Assembly (NCBI GenBank): GCA_020637775.1
Contig: JACKJV010000018.1
Span: forward strand, 1 to 26,668
Reading direction: 5' to 3'
From: Brucellaceae bacterium
GTDB lineage: Bacteria; Pseudomonadota; Alphaproteobacteria; Rhizobiales; Rhizobiaceae
DNA length: 26,668 bases
This document shows, in pieces, positions 1-6,637 of the stretch; the stretch's first letter is position 1, and each line of letters starts with the position of its first letter. The notes under the pieces were generated by a model, which did no database searches, was not told the origin of the DNA, and saw nothing but the letters and a program-made list of their open reading frames with translations. The translations under genes and the position numbers were made by a program.

Positions 1-10
1 ACCGACCTCA

Positions 11-883
11 CTACGCCGGCGTGCGCGTCATCTCACGGATCAGATCATTTGTCTCTGGTCTCGTCGTTTGGTGCCGATATCGAAGGGCCAAAACAGTTCT
101 TGATATTTCAAGGCCATCGATGGGTTTCGACACAAGGCCCATGTCCGAAGGAATAGCGGTGGCTGGCAGGATCACCGCACCTGACCCTTGCCGAGCAAGT
201 TCAACTAGCCAATCCACGCGATTTGACCGATAGGCCGCGTAGAGTTCGTTACCATGATCCGCGCAGGTCGCATGCAAAGCATCCCGCATTTCGCAATTTA
301 GTCGGTCAAGCATGTCAGTTTTAGCAAGAGTCGAAAGAGAAATCGCATCTAGTTCAGACAACGGGTGCGACTTTGACACCACTACCTTGTAGTCCTCATC
401 ATAGAGATGATCTATGCGATAGAGGTCTTCGCTGACCTTCTCTGCTGTGACGACAACGTCAAATTCACCATCTCGCAACCCAGCAAGAAGCTCGGAAGAT
501 GACGCAACGATCAGTTCGATTTCGGCTTGCGGCAATCGCGTACGAGTACGCTCCAAAGCTGCCGAAATCCTGTTGTGGCCAATCGTTTCGCCTATACCGA
601 CAGAGATTGGAACCCGCTCCAAGCGCATATGACGGACCGCCTCGGCCTTAGCCTGTCGCGTTTCATCATGAACCGTCTGCAACCTTGGCTGCATGAGTTT
701 TCCGAGTGCCGTAAGCCTGCATCCCGCACGGTCCCTGACAAACAGGTCACCTCCAAGCTCGTCTTCAAGTTTCTTGATCGCAGTCGTCAAGGAAGGTTGG
801 GAGACATTGGAGGCACTGGCCGCATGGGTGAAGTTCCGGTGCTCGCAGACAGCGAGAAAATACCTGATCTGGTTCATTTCCAT
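11..883 (-). CDS. LysR-family transcriptional regulator
   Basis: A LysR-type regulator of about 290 residues. The N-terminus (MEMNQIRYFLAVCEHRNF) and the following winged-HTH (THAASASNVSQPSLTTAIKKLE) match the usual LysR DNA-binding domain, and the rest fits a periplasmic-binding-protein-like effector domain. The frame stays open 47 codons further upstream, but I chose the ATG at 883. The homologous region starts there, and a GGAGA sequence lies 8 nt before it. The gene is transcribed away from the secreted tandem-repeat gene at 1044. Such divergent pairs commonly mean that the regulator controls its neighbour, which is inference here. The ligand cannot be predicted. Base composition is less GC-rich than in the core genes further right, which suggests acquisition. 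The stop codon is 11 bases from the window edge. Confidence 0.9.
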   Translation of the reverse strand: MEMNQIRYFLAVCEHRNFTHAASASNVSQPSLTTAIKKLEDELGGDLFVRDRAGCRLTALGKLMQPRLQTVHDETRQAKAEAVRHMRLERVPISVGIGETIGHNRISAALERTRTRLPQAEIELIVASSSELLAGLRDGEFDVVVTAEKVSEDLYRIDHLYDEDYKVVVSKSHPLSELDAISLSTLAKTDMLDRLNCEMRDALHATCADHGNELYAAYRSNRVDWLVELARQGSGAVILPATAIPSDMGLVSKPIDGLEISRTVLALRYRHQTTRPETNDLIREMTRTPA

Positions 884-941
884 CGCCGCATTCTCCGTCA
901 CATTTCGGCTCAGGTCATCAAAACAACTTCTATAGCCCATG

Positions 942-957
942 TCTATCAAAGAATAGA
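942..957. promoter_or_regulatory. Candidate LysR-type operator palindrome
   Basis: In the 160-bp gap between the divergent LysR gene and the gene at 1044 there is a perfect 5-bp inverted repeat, TCTAT and ATAGA, separated by 6 bp. LysR regulators usually bind short AT-rich dyads in such gaps. The size and place fit, but the palindrome is short and could be chance. Confidence 0.35.
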
Positions 958-1043
958 ATTTCGGAATTGGAGCCCGGCGCATCCGGCATGGGACAAGAGT
1001 GCATCGAAACCAAACACGATGCACTTCAAATCAGGGGACGATT

Positions 1044-1763
1044 ATGAAAACGCAAATCCTTCAGACATTCGCCGCACTGGCTCTGATCACAACTTCTGCA
1101 ACTGCACAGGACAACCCAATGGAAAATCACACTGCCAGCTACATCGCCATGCCCGCCGCCGAAGGCCAGACCGGAGCCTTCGCGGAGTTTCTGGCTGGTG
1201 CCGCACCTATCGTGGGAGAAACAGAGCCGGGCACTGTACTTTGGTTTGCTCTGCAAGCCGACGATACGCTCGCAATCTTTGACATCTTCGTAGATGAAGA
1301 AGCACGCGACGCTCACTTCTCAGGAGCGGTTGCTGCGGCTTTGAACCAAAACGCCGACACGTTGGTCGACGGAGGATGGGACGACGGTGTTGTCGCGAAT
1401 ATCAACAACTCCGATGTCCTGTCGGCAAAAGCGCCGGTTGATCTCTACACGGCAACGACCGCAACTTACATCAAGCTCGAAGCTGCTCGAGGTAAAGGCC
1501 CCGAATTGGCAGCCTTGCTGACCGCCGCCGGCCCCATCGTTGCAGATACCGAACCCAAGACATTGTTCTGGGCGGCGCTGCAGATTGACGAGAACAACTT
1601 CGCCATCTTCGACATTTTTGCCGACAACTCTGGCCGCGAAGCGCACTTTGCCGGACAAGTCGCCGGACTCCTGAATGAAAAGGCTTCAGAATTGGTCTCA
1701 GGCGGATGGGACGACGGTGTGGTGGCAAACGTTCACAATTTCGACATCCTCGCTACCAAGTAA
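1044..1763 (+). CDS. Secreted protein with two tandem ABM-like domains
   Basis: A 239-residue exported protein. Residues 1-21 form a typical signal peptide (MKTQILQTFAALALITTSATA), so it should be periplasmic or secreted. The mature part is an obvious internal duplication: residues 31-130 and 140-239 align end to end, sharing IVxxTEPxT, AIFDIF, a HF motif and GGWDDGVVAN. Each half resembles the small ferredoxin-like fold of antibiotic-biosynthesis-monooxygenase (ABM, dimeric alpha/beta barrel) proteins. A tandem copy would make an intramolecular version of their usual dimer. That assignment comes from pattern only. The start is supported by AGGGGA 5 nt before the ATG. It is divergent from the LysR gene, its probable regulator. 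A hairpin followed by T residues lies just downstream. Substrate and reaction are unknown. Confidence 0.8.
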   Translation: MKTQILQTFAALALITTSATAQDNPMENHTASYIAMPAAEGQTGAFAEFLAGAAPIVGETEPGTVLWFALQADDTLAIFDIFVDEEARDAHFSGAVAAALNQNADTLVDGGWDDGVVANINNSDVLSAKAPVDLYTATTATYIKLEAARGKGPELAALLTAAGPIVADTEPKTLFWAALQIDENNFAIFDIFADNSGREAHFAGQVAGLLNEKASELVSGGWDDGVVANVHNFDILATK

Positions 1764-1786
1764 TCTCGAGGTGACTTGAGAAAGAA

Positions 1787-1815
1787 GTGCCCGGTGAAAC
1801 CCATCGGGCGCTTTG
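1787..1815 (+). terminator. Probable terminator of the tandem-ABM gene
   Basis: Arms GTGCCCGGTG (1787-1796) and CATCGGGCGC (1802-1811) pair over 10 bp with two G-T pairs, around a 5-nt loop, and are followed by TTT. The position 24 bp after the stop codon fits. The T tract is short, so the call is moderate. Confidence 0.5.
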
Positions 1816-2268
1816 CTGTTTGAATTTAGATTCACGCCAAAGCGGCCATTCGAGTAACCGCAGCGAAAGCCGCTCCGTCCGCTCTGCAGACCTTCATGTC
1901 ATCCAAGCCGAACTTCCGCCCTCCTCCCTATCAGGACGTTGCTGCCGAGCGAGGCCAAGGGCTGCTTACGGGAGCTTGGTTCCAAATGGGGAACGACCGG
2001 AATGGGGGCGCGAAGCGGAAGTTCGTTGTCACCCCGCCAAACGGCGGTTTCTGGCTTTCAGCAACTCGCAGGCCGCAAATTCGAAAGATCTTCCCCGAAC
2101 GGCTGTCAGGCGCTTCATTCTCTCCCCGACAAGGGCCAGCTTCTTACACTTTCACGTCTTCGCGACTGGACTTCTGCACACACGCGAGCATTGCTGTCGG
2201 TGCGGCGTTCCGCGGTCGATTGACCGTGGCGCCCCCTCCCTGCCCGGTCACGGGCTTTCGTCGGTACG
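1816..2268. other. Gene-poor stretch, probably decayed accessory DNA
   Basis: No convincing gene lies between the tandem-ABM gene and the DUF3489 gene. An open frame runs through it on the plus strand, but its translation is Arg/Pro-rich without a recognisable domain, and the only good ribosome binding site is the one at 2297. It contains two small stem-loops: CCGCC/GGCGG at 2034-2047 followed by TTT, and CCGCGGTC/GACCGTGG at 2210-2229. I read it as remnant DNA from an earlier insertion. Confidence 0.5.
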
Positions 2269-2289
2269 GGCACCGGATGGTCCGGTGTC
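2269..2289 (+). promoter_or_regulatory. Stem-loop just upstream of the DUF3489 start
   Basis: CACCGGA (2271-2277) and TCCGGTG (2281-2287) form a perfect 7-bp inverted repeat with a 3-nt loop, extendable by two pairs. It ends 8 nt before the AAGGAG ribosome binding site of the DUF3489 gene. It could be an operator for a small DNA-binding protein or a 5'-UTR hairpin. Nothing in the sequence decides between them. Confidence 0.4.
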
Positions 2290-2309
2290 GGAAGCGAAGG
2301 AGAAAGCCC

Positions 2310-2705
2310 ATGGCAAGGATTGCGAGAAAGACCCAGGTCGCCGACGAGAATGCTGCTGAAGGACTGTCCGAACGCCCTGTCTCGGTTATGAAGGCGCCTG
2401 GCCGTGTCTCGGCGCCGCGGCAAAGGCGGGTTCAGGGCCGATCCACGGGGTCGCCGAAGCCGTCTTCGAATGCGCCGTCACCAAAACCCGAACGTCTGGC
2501 GACCAAGACCGACCAGGTGCTTCAAGCCCTGCGCAGCCGCAAGGGCGCGTCGATTGAAGATCTCATGAAGCTCACCGGATGGCAGCCCCATTCCGTCCGC
2601 GGGTTCCTGTCAGGCACCGTCAGGAAGAAGCATGGTCTGGACTTGGTAAAGCAGACGGACAAGGCTGGGGTTGCCCGCTATTCGATTTCATCGGAGCCCG
2701 TGTGA
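2310..2705 (+). CDS. DUF3489 domain protein
   Basis: A 131-residue basic protein. Residues 1-62 are low-complexity and rich in Arg, Pro, Ser and Lys. Residues about 64-127 (TKTDQVLQALRSRKGASIED to the end of the domain, including LTGWQPHSVRGFLSG) form a DUF3489 domain, a winged-helix-like fold that suggests nucleic-acid binding. The longer upstream frame is rejected because AAGGAG lies 7 nt before this ATG and the family similarity starts after it. The next gene begins 4 bp after its stop, so the two are probably cotranscribed. DUF3489, DUF2924 and a large serine recombinase recur together in alphaproteobacterial genomes, usually in phage-like or mobile regions. The molecular role of DUF3489 is not known to me; a regulatory or accessory role for the recombinase is inference. 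Confidence 0.8.
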   Translation: MARIARKTQVADENAAEGLSERPVSVMKAPGRVSAPRQRRVQGRSTGSPKPSSNAPSPKPERLATKTDQVLQALRSRKGASIEDLMKLTGWQPHSVRGFLSGTVRKKHGLDLVKQTDKAGVARYSISSEPV

Positions 2706-2709
2706 TCCG

Positions 2710-3222
2710 ATGGCCAGGTCAGACAGGATCGAGAAGGAGGTGGCTGGGATCAGCCGCCTCCAGCGCGATGAGCTGGTCGCACTCTGGATCACCGCTCATG
2801 GCCACCCACCACCCAGGGGCGTGAAGCGGGGCTTGCTGGAACGCTCCGCCGCCTGGCACCTGCAGTCCCGTCGCCTCGGCAGCCATTCGAAAGCCGTGCG
2901 CCGGTTTCTGAGACAGGGCATCGCTTCCCTTGCCACGACTGATGAGGCGGTGTTGAAGGACACGGACAGCGGTGTGTCCGGGAGCGCGAAACCGGCTGCC
3001 TCGGATCCAGTCGCACGCCCTGCCCCGCCGCCTGCCTTGCCGGCGCTGGCCTCCGGCACCCGGCTCGTCCGCACATGGAACGGACGTCCCCATGTCATCG
3101 ATGTGGTCGAAGACGGCTTTGTCTTTGAAGGCAAGACCTTCCGATCGCTCAGCGCCATCGCCCGGCGCATTACGGGCACAAGGTGGTCAGGGCCGCGCTT
3201 CTTCGGGATTGCAGGCCGATGA
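2710..3222 (+). CDS. DUF2924 domain protein
   Basis: A 170-residue protein. The N-terminal part (MARSDRIEKEVAGISRLQRD, then ELVALWITAHGHPPPRGVKR) is the DUF2924 signature, with the characteristic W...G.PPP segment. The C-terminal part (TRLVRTWNGRPHVIDVVEDG, then FVFEGKTFRSLSAIARRITG) is a second conserved block reminiscent of small modules that bind DNA or modify recombinase activity. The ATG at 2710 is 4 bp after the DUF3489 stop; an upstream in-frame start inside the previous gene is less likely. Its TGA overlaps the ATG of the recombinase (ATGA at 3219-3222), which indicates translational coupling. The tight arrangement suggests that it works with the recombinase. Its biochemical function is undescribed as far as I know. 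Confidence 0.85.
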   Translation: MARSDRIEKEVAGISRLQRDELVALWITAHGHPPPRGVKRGLLERSAAWHLQSRRLGSHSKAVRRFLRQGIASLATTDEAVLKDTDSGVSGSAKPAASDPVARPAPPPALPALASGTRLVRTWNGRPHVIDVVEDGFVFEGKTFRSLSAIARRITGTRWSGPRFFGIAGR

Positions 3223-4910
3223 GCGCCCGACAGCTCCGTTGCGCGGTCTATACCCGCAAGTCGACGGAGGAAGGCCTCGACCAGGACTTCAATTCCCTCG
3301 ACGCCCAGTTCGAGGCCTGTGCTGCCTTCATTGCATCACAGGCAGGCCTGGGCTGGAAGGGTGTCCGCGAACGCTACGATGACGGTGGCATCTCCGGAGC
3401 CACGATGGAACGCCCTGCCCTGCGGCGCTTGCTGGACGATGTCCGTCAGGCCCGTGTCGATGTCATCGTCGTCTACAAGATTGACCGGCTCACCCGGTCG
3501 CTGGCTGACTTCGCCCGCATCGTCGAGACCCTCGATCAAGCTGGTGCCTCTTTTGTCTCCGTCACCCAGCAGTTCAACACGACGACCTCCATGGGCCGGC
3601 TGACACTGAACGTACTGCTCTCGTTTGCCCAGTTCGAACGGGAGGTCACAGCAGAGCGCATCCGCGACAAGATCGCGGCATCGAAGAAGAAGGGTATGTG
3701 GATGGGCGGGACCGTGCCCCTTGGCTACCGCGTCGAGAACCGGAAGCTCCAGGTGAACGAAGAGGAATGCGCGACCGTTCGCTATCTCTTCCATCGCTAC
3801 CTGGAACTCAAGTCGGTCCGCCTGCTGGTCGAGGATGCACGATCCAGGGGGCTTCATGCGCGACCGGTCAAACGCCGAGATGGATCGGTGAAGGTCACGG
3901 CCCCCTTTGGCCGCGGCAATCTCTACCACCTGCTGTCCAACCCGATCTATGTCGGCAGGATCCGTCATCGGGACAAGGTCTATGATGGCGAACACCAGGC
4001 CATCATAGACAAGCCCCTGTTCGATCAGGTGCAGGCATCGCTTGCGGCGGGAGCAGGGGAACGGCGGTCGCCGACCAACCGCACCGATAGTCATCTGCTG
4101 ACCGGTCTGATCTTTGATGAGGACGGCAATCGTATCCGGACAGCTCATACAAACAGGAAGGGCGTGCGCTATCGCTACTATGTCTCGCAGCACCTGGTTG
4201 ACCAGCGCCGCGATGGATCAGAAGGCTGGCGGCTTCCAGCAGACAGGCTTGATGCGACAGTTGAGCAATGCCTCGTTCAGTTCTTGCAAAACAGTCCGAT
4301 GCTGTCAGAAGCGATTGAGCTGTTGGCGCCAACCGGGATGGTCCATTCCGGCATCCTCAAAGCCGGAGAGCTGGCATCGACCTGGATCGAACAATCCCGC
4401 TCGAAGCGCAAGACACTGGTGCAAACGATCGTGCAGCGCGTCGACATCACACCGGGAGCGCTGCGCATCACGATTCATCCAACAGACCTGGTCGAGCTTC
4501 TGCTTGGCCGTCGTGTTGAACCCGTACCGGATCACGGCCCCATCACACTTGAGCGTCCATTTACGCTGCGCCGTCGCGGTGTCGAAACACGCCTGGTGCT
4601 GACCGATGGCTCGGCCTCCAATCCGGAACCCGATCCGGCACTGATCAATCTGGTTCTTCGCGCCCAGGCCTACCTGGCCGCACTCACCGATGGCGCCAGC
4701 CGATCCATGGCTGATATCGCCAGGGCCCATGGCACGACACCATCAGAGATCAGCCGCATACTTCCCCTCGCCTTTCTGTCGCCAGGCATCACCGCTCAGA
4801 TCGTCTCTGGCAAGCATCCAGCGGGCCTCACCGCCCAGCGCCTGTCCCGTCTTCCCGACCTGCCGCTTTCCTGGTCGGCCCAGGATGATTTGCTCACGCG
4901 GTTCGGCTGA
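3219..4910 (+). CDS. Large serine recombinase
   Basis: A 563-residue site-specific recombinase. Residues 5-150 are the resolvase/invertase catalytic domain: Ser15 in YTRKSTEE is the expected nucleophile, and YKIDRLTRS (residues 86-94) supplies the conserved arginines. Residues about 165-275 form the recombinase domain (PLGYRVENRKLQVNEEE to NPIYVGRIRHRDKVYDGEHQ). The following segment normally holds a zinc ribbon, but here GLIFDEDGNRIRTAHTNRKG has no cysteines. The C-terminus (SMADIARAHGTTPSEISRIL, then LPLSWSAQDDLL) adds a helix-turn-helix module. I chose the ATG overlapping the DUF2924 stop over a GTG 36 bases upstream. The protein would cut and rejoin DNA for integration, excision or inversion. 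A tRNA gene lies about 230 bp downstream. No matching attachment-site pair is visible in the window. Confidence 0.93.
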   Translation: MSARQLRCAVYTRKSTEEGLDQDFNSLDAQFEACAAFIASQAGLGWKGVRERYDDGGISGATMERPALRRLLDDVRQARVDVIVVYKIDRLTRSLADFARIVETLDQAGASFVSVTQQFNTTTSMGRLTLNVLLSFAQFEREVTAERIRDKIAASKKKGMWMGGTVPLGYRVENRKLQVNEEECATVRYLFHRYLELKSVRLLVEDARSRGLHARPVKRRDGSVKVTAPFGRGNLYHLLSNPIYVGRIRHRDKVYDGEHQAIIDKPLFDQVQASLAAGAGERRSPTNRTDSHLLTGLIFDEDGNRIRTAHTNRKGVRYRYYVSQHLVDQRRDGSEGWRLPADRLDATVEQCLVQFLQNSPMLSEAIELLAPTGMVHSGILKAGELASTWIEQSRSKRKTLVQTIVQRVDITPGALRITIHPTDLVELLLGRRVEPVPDHGPITLERPFTLRRRGVETRLVLTDGSASNPEPDPALINLVLRAQAYLAALTDGASRSMADIARAHGTTPSEISRILPLAFLSPGITAQIVSGKHPAGLTAQRLSRLPDLPLSWSAQDDLLTRFG

Positions 4911-5141
4911 GAAAAATCCTCTTCCCTCACACGTCCCGAACAGTTCTGATCGAATCGTCGATCGCGCCCGCAAACACTTGGGCACGAAACAGGCCCGACA
5001 GAGACTTTGGGAGAAATGCCACCGGAAACCGGCTTCGTCGTCGTCTCTCCGCCAGGTGTTTGCCGACACCACCCGCCAACCCACGGAAAACACGACATGA
5101 TTCCGAGACCGACCAAAAGAGCGCGAAAACGGAAGACTGAG
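4911..5141. other. Gap between recombinase and tRNA; possible element edge
   Basis: No gene is supported in these 231 bp. If the recombinase cassette belongs to an integrated element, its right end should lie here or at the tRNA 3' end. I see no second copy of the tRNA 3' sequence in the window, so the junction cannot be fixed. T-rich sequence on the minus strand just past the tRNA (around 5116-5130) may end tRNA transcription. Confidence 0.35.
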
Positions 5142-5218
5142 TGGTGGGCCCGGAGGGACTCGAACCCCCAACCAAGCGGTTATGAGCCGCCGGCTCTGAC
5201 CAATTGAGCTACAGGCCC
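5142..5218 (-). tRNA. tRNA with CAT anticodon, probably tRNA-Ile2
   Basis: A full 77-nt cloverleaf including an encoded CCA (5142-5144). The acceptor stem GGGCCTG pairs with CGGGCCC, the D stem is GCTC/GAGC, and the anticodon stem GGCGG/CCGCT encloses loop CTCATAA with anticodon CAT at 5182-5184. The T arm loop is TTCGAGT. CAT is shared by initiator Met, elongator Met and Ile2. The anticodon arm GGCGGCTCATAACCGCTTGG closely matches bacterial tRNA-Ile2 (GGCGACTCATAATCGCTTGG in E. coli ileX) and not elongator tRNA-Met. The first pair is a normal G-C, which argues against an initiator. If correct, TilS converts C34 to lysidine and the tRNA reads AUA. The 3' end faces the recombinase cassette. 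Confidence 0.9.
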
Positions 5219-5229
5219 GCCGAACCGCT

Positions 5230-5258
5230 GATTAGTGTCTTTTTCCGCCCGGCACAAG
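5230..5258 (-). promoter_or_regulatory. Candidate promoter of the tRNA gene
   Basis: On the minus strand CTTGTG (5253-5258) and CTAATC (5230-5235) are separated by 17 bp, with 11 bp from the second box to the tRNA 5' end. This fits the alphaproteobacterial sigma-70 pattern (CTTGAC, 17 bp, CTATAT-like). Confidence 0.45.
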
Positions 5259-5328
5259 CCGCTTGCGCCGCATTCGCGCTACAATTGGCTGGTGCAACCA
5301 TGTCCGACATGCCGCCAAGGAGGATTCC

Positions 5329-6057
5329 ATGCCACTGCCTGCTTCCCGCCGCCTCGCCCTTGCCCTCGCTGCCGGGCTTTTCCTTGCCGCGCCCGCTTCG
5401 GCCATGGCAGACGAACCCGTACCCCGCATCGCCGTGACCGGCCAGGGCGAGGTCTCGCTCGCACCGGACATGGCCACCGTCTCCATGACCGTCCTGCGCG
5501 AGGCCGATACGGCGCGCGCCGCGCTGGACGCCAACAACGAGGCCATGGCCGCGGTCATCGAAGCGATGCGCGAAGAGGGAATAGAGGACCGCGACCTGCA
5601 AACCTCCGGCTTTTCCATCCAGCCGCGCTATGTTCTTCCGCGCGCATCCGGAAATGGAGACAGCCCGAAAATCATCGGCTACCAGGTTTCCAACACGCTC
5701 ACCGTGCGCATTCGCGCCATGGCCCGCCTTGGCGCCATCCTCGACAAGTCGGTCTCGCTGGGCGTCAACCAGGGTGGCTCGGTGAGCTTTTCCAATGCCG
5801 ACCCGCAGGCCGCCTTGACCGAGGCAAGGCGCAAGGCCGTCGAGAATGCCATTGAAAAGGCCCGGACCCTGGCCGACGCCGCGGGCGTTTCCGTCGGCGC
5901 GATCCTGGAGATGTCGGAATTGGCCAGCCGCCCTTACCCGCGCCCCCTGATGGCCGCCATGGCCATGCGGTCGGAGGCGGCCGATGCCGTGCCGCTCGCC
6001 GGCGGCGAGAACACCTACACGGTCGATGTCAACGTCACCTTCGCCATCGGCAAATAG
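5329..6057 (+). CDS. SIMPL domain periplasmic protein
   Basis: A 242-residue exported protein. Residues 1-25 are a signal peptide (hydrophobic LALALAAGLFLAAPASAMA, cleavage near Ala-Asp-Glu). The mature part starts with PRIAVTGQGEVSLAPDMATV, the hallmark opening of SIMPL/DUF541 proteins. It continues with DLQTSGFSIQPRY and NTLTVRIR, and ends with YTVDVNVTFAI, all typical of the family. An AAGGAGG sequence sits 5 nt before the ATG and decides the start over a longer frame. SIMPL proteins (YggE, BP26) are periplasmic or outer-membrane-associated, form oligomers, and have been linked to oxidative-stress tolerance; the precise function is not settled. The gene stands alone between the divergent tRNA and a strong terminator. 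Confidence 0.92.
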   Translation: MPLPASRRLALALAAGLFLAAPASAMADEPVPRIAVTGQGEVSLAPDMATVSMTVLREADTARAALDANNEAMAAVIEAMREEGIEDRDLQTSGFSIQPRYVLPRASGNGDSPKIIGYQVSNTLTVRIRAMARLGAILDKSVSLGVNQGGSVSFSNADPQAALTEARRKAVENAIEKARTLADAAGVSVGAILEMSELASRPYPRPLMAAMAMRSEAADAVPLAGGENTYTVDVNVTFAIGK

Positions 6058-6073
6058 GCGCGTCAACGGAAAA

Positions 6074-6098
6074 CGCCGGGGCGTCAACCCCGGCGCTT
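6074..6098. terminator. Bidirectional terminator
   Basis: CGCCGGGG (6074-6081) and CCCCGGCG (6088-6095) form a perfect 8-bp stem with a 6-nt loop. The plus strand continues CTTTC and the minus strand TTTT, so the hairpin can end both the SIMPL gene and the convergent small secreted-protein gene. Confidence 0.8.
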
Positions 6099-6118
6099 TC
6101 GAAAATGGCCTGCCGCGC

Positions 6119-6475
6119 TCAGCGAATGCGCGGGCAATGGCGGGTGTTTGCGAAGACCAGTGTGCGGTGATGGCCCCACATGCGGCCGGACACGGCGACC
6201 ACGCGGCGGTTGGCGAAGCGCACATGGGCGCGGTGCAGGCCGATGCGGCGGGCCTTGCGCACGGCACGGTGCGGGCTGCAGAAGCTGCGGCGTCCGCCCT
6301 TGTGCCATCCGCCGTGATGACGGCCATGGCCGAAACGGACCTCGACATGGCCATGCTTGCCGCCGAAGGAAAGCGACGCAGCTTCGGCAGATGTCGTCGT
6401 GACAGCCGATGCGCCGGCAATGGCGCCGAGGCCGAGCATGGTCGAAAGGGCGATGGTGCGAACGGTCTTGAACAT
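6119..6475 (-). CDS. Small His/Arg-rich secreted protein
   Basis: A 118-residue protein of unknown function. Residues 1-32 look like a signal peptide (MFKTVRTIALSTMLGLGAIA, then GASAVTTTSAEA). The mature part is strongly basic and rich in His, Gly and Arg, with HGHVEVRFGHGRHHGGWHKGG in its first half and two cysteines (in SFCSPHRA and RHCPRIR) that could form a disulfide in the periplasm. A GGAGA sequence 8 nt before the ATG supports the start. I recognise the general type (small exported proteins of Hyphomicrobiales ending in R.W.....VVFA...CP) but no named domain. Metal binding by the histidines is possible, not shown. The gene converges with the SIMPL gene and shares its terminator. Confidence 0.75.
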   Translation of the reverse strand: MFKTVRTIALSTMLGLGAIAGASAVTTTSAEAASLSFGGKHGHVEVRFGHGRHHGGWHKGGRRSFCSPHRAVRKARRIGLHRAHVRFANRRVVAVSGRMWGHHRTLVFANTRHCPRIR

Positions 6476-6637
6476 GGGTTTTCTCCGGGTTTGTCAGGGC
6501 TCTTCGGGGCTCCAAGCCCGGTTCCTTCCGGGCATGATCGAAGACTAGAAGAGACGGCCTGAACCCGTTCCGAACCTGCCATTCATGTTTCGTTCATATC
6601 GTCAACAGCCCCTCCGCGCAGCACGGAAAAGGCAGGG

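Noticed and set aside
1896..2309. N-terminal extension of the DUF3489 gene to 1896
   Set aside because: The extension is Arg/Pro-rich with no similarity and passes two stem-loops, while AAGGAG at 2297 fits the ATG at 2310.
5142..5218. tRNA 3' end as a visible att site with a second copy in the window
   Set aside because: I found no repeat of the GGGCCCGGAGGGACTCGAAC sequence elsewhere in the window, so no attL/attR pair can be stated.
5209..6582. Minus-strand open frame of 457 codons across the SIMPL gene
   Set aside because: It runs through the tRNA edge, the SIMPL gene and a bidirectional terminator, and has no recognisable domain.
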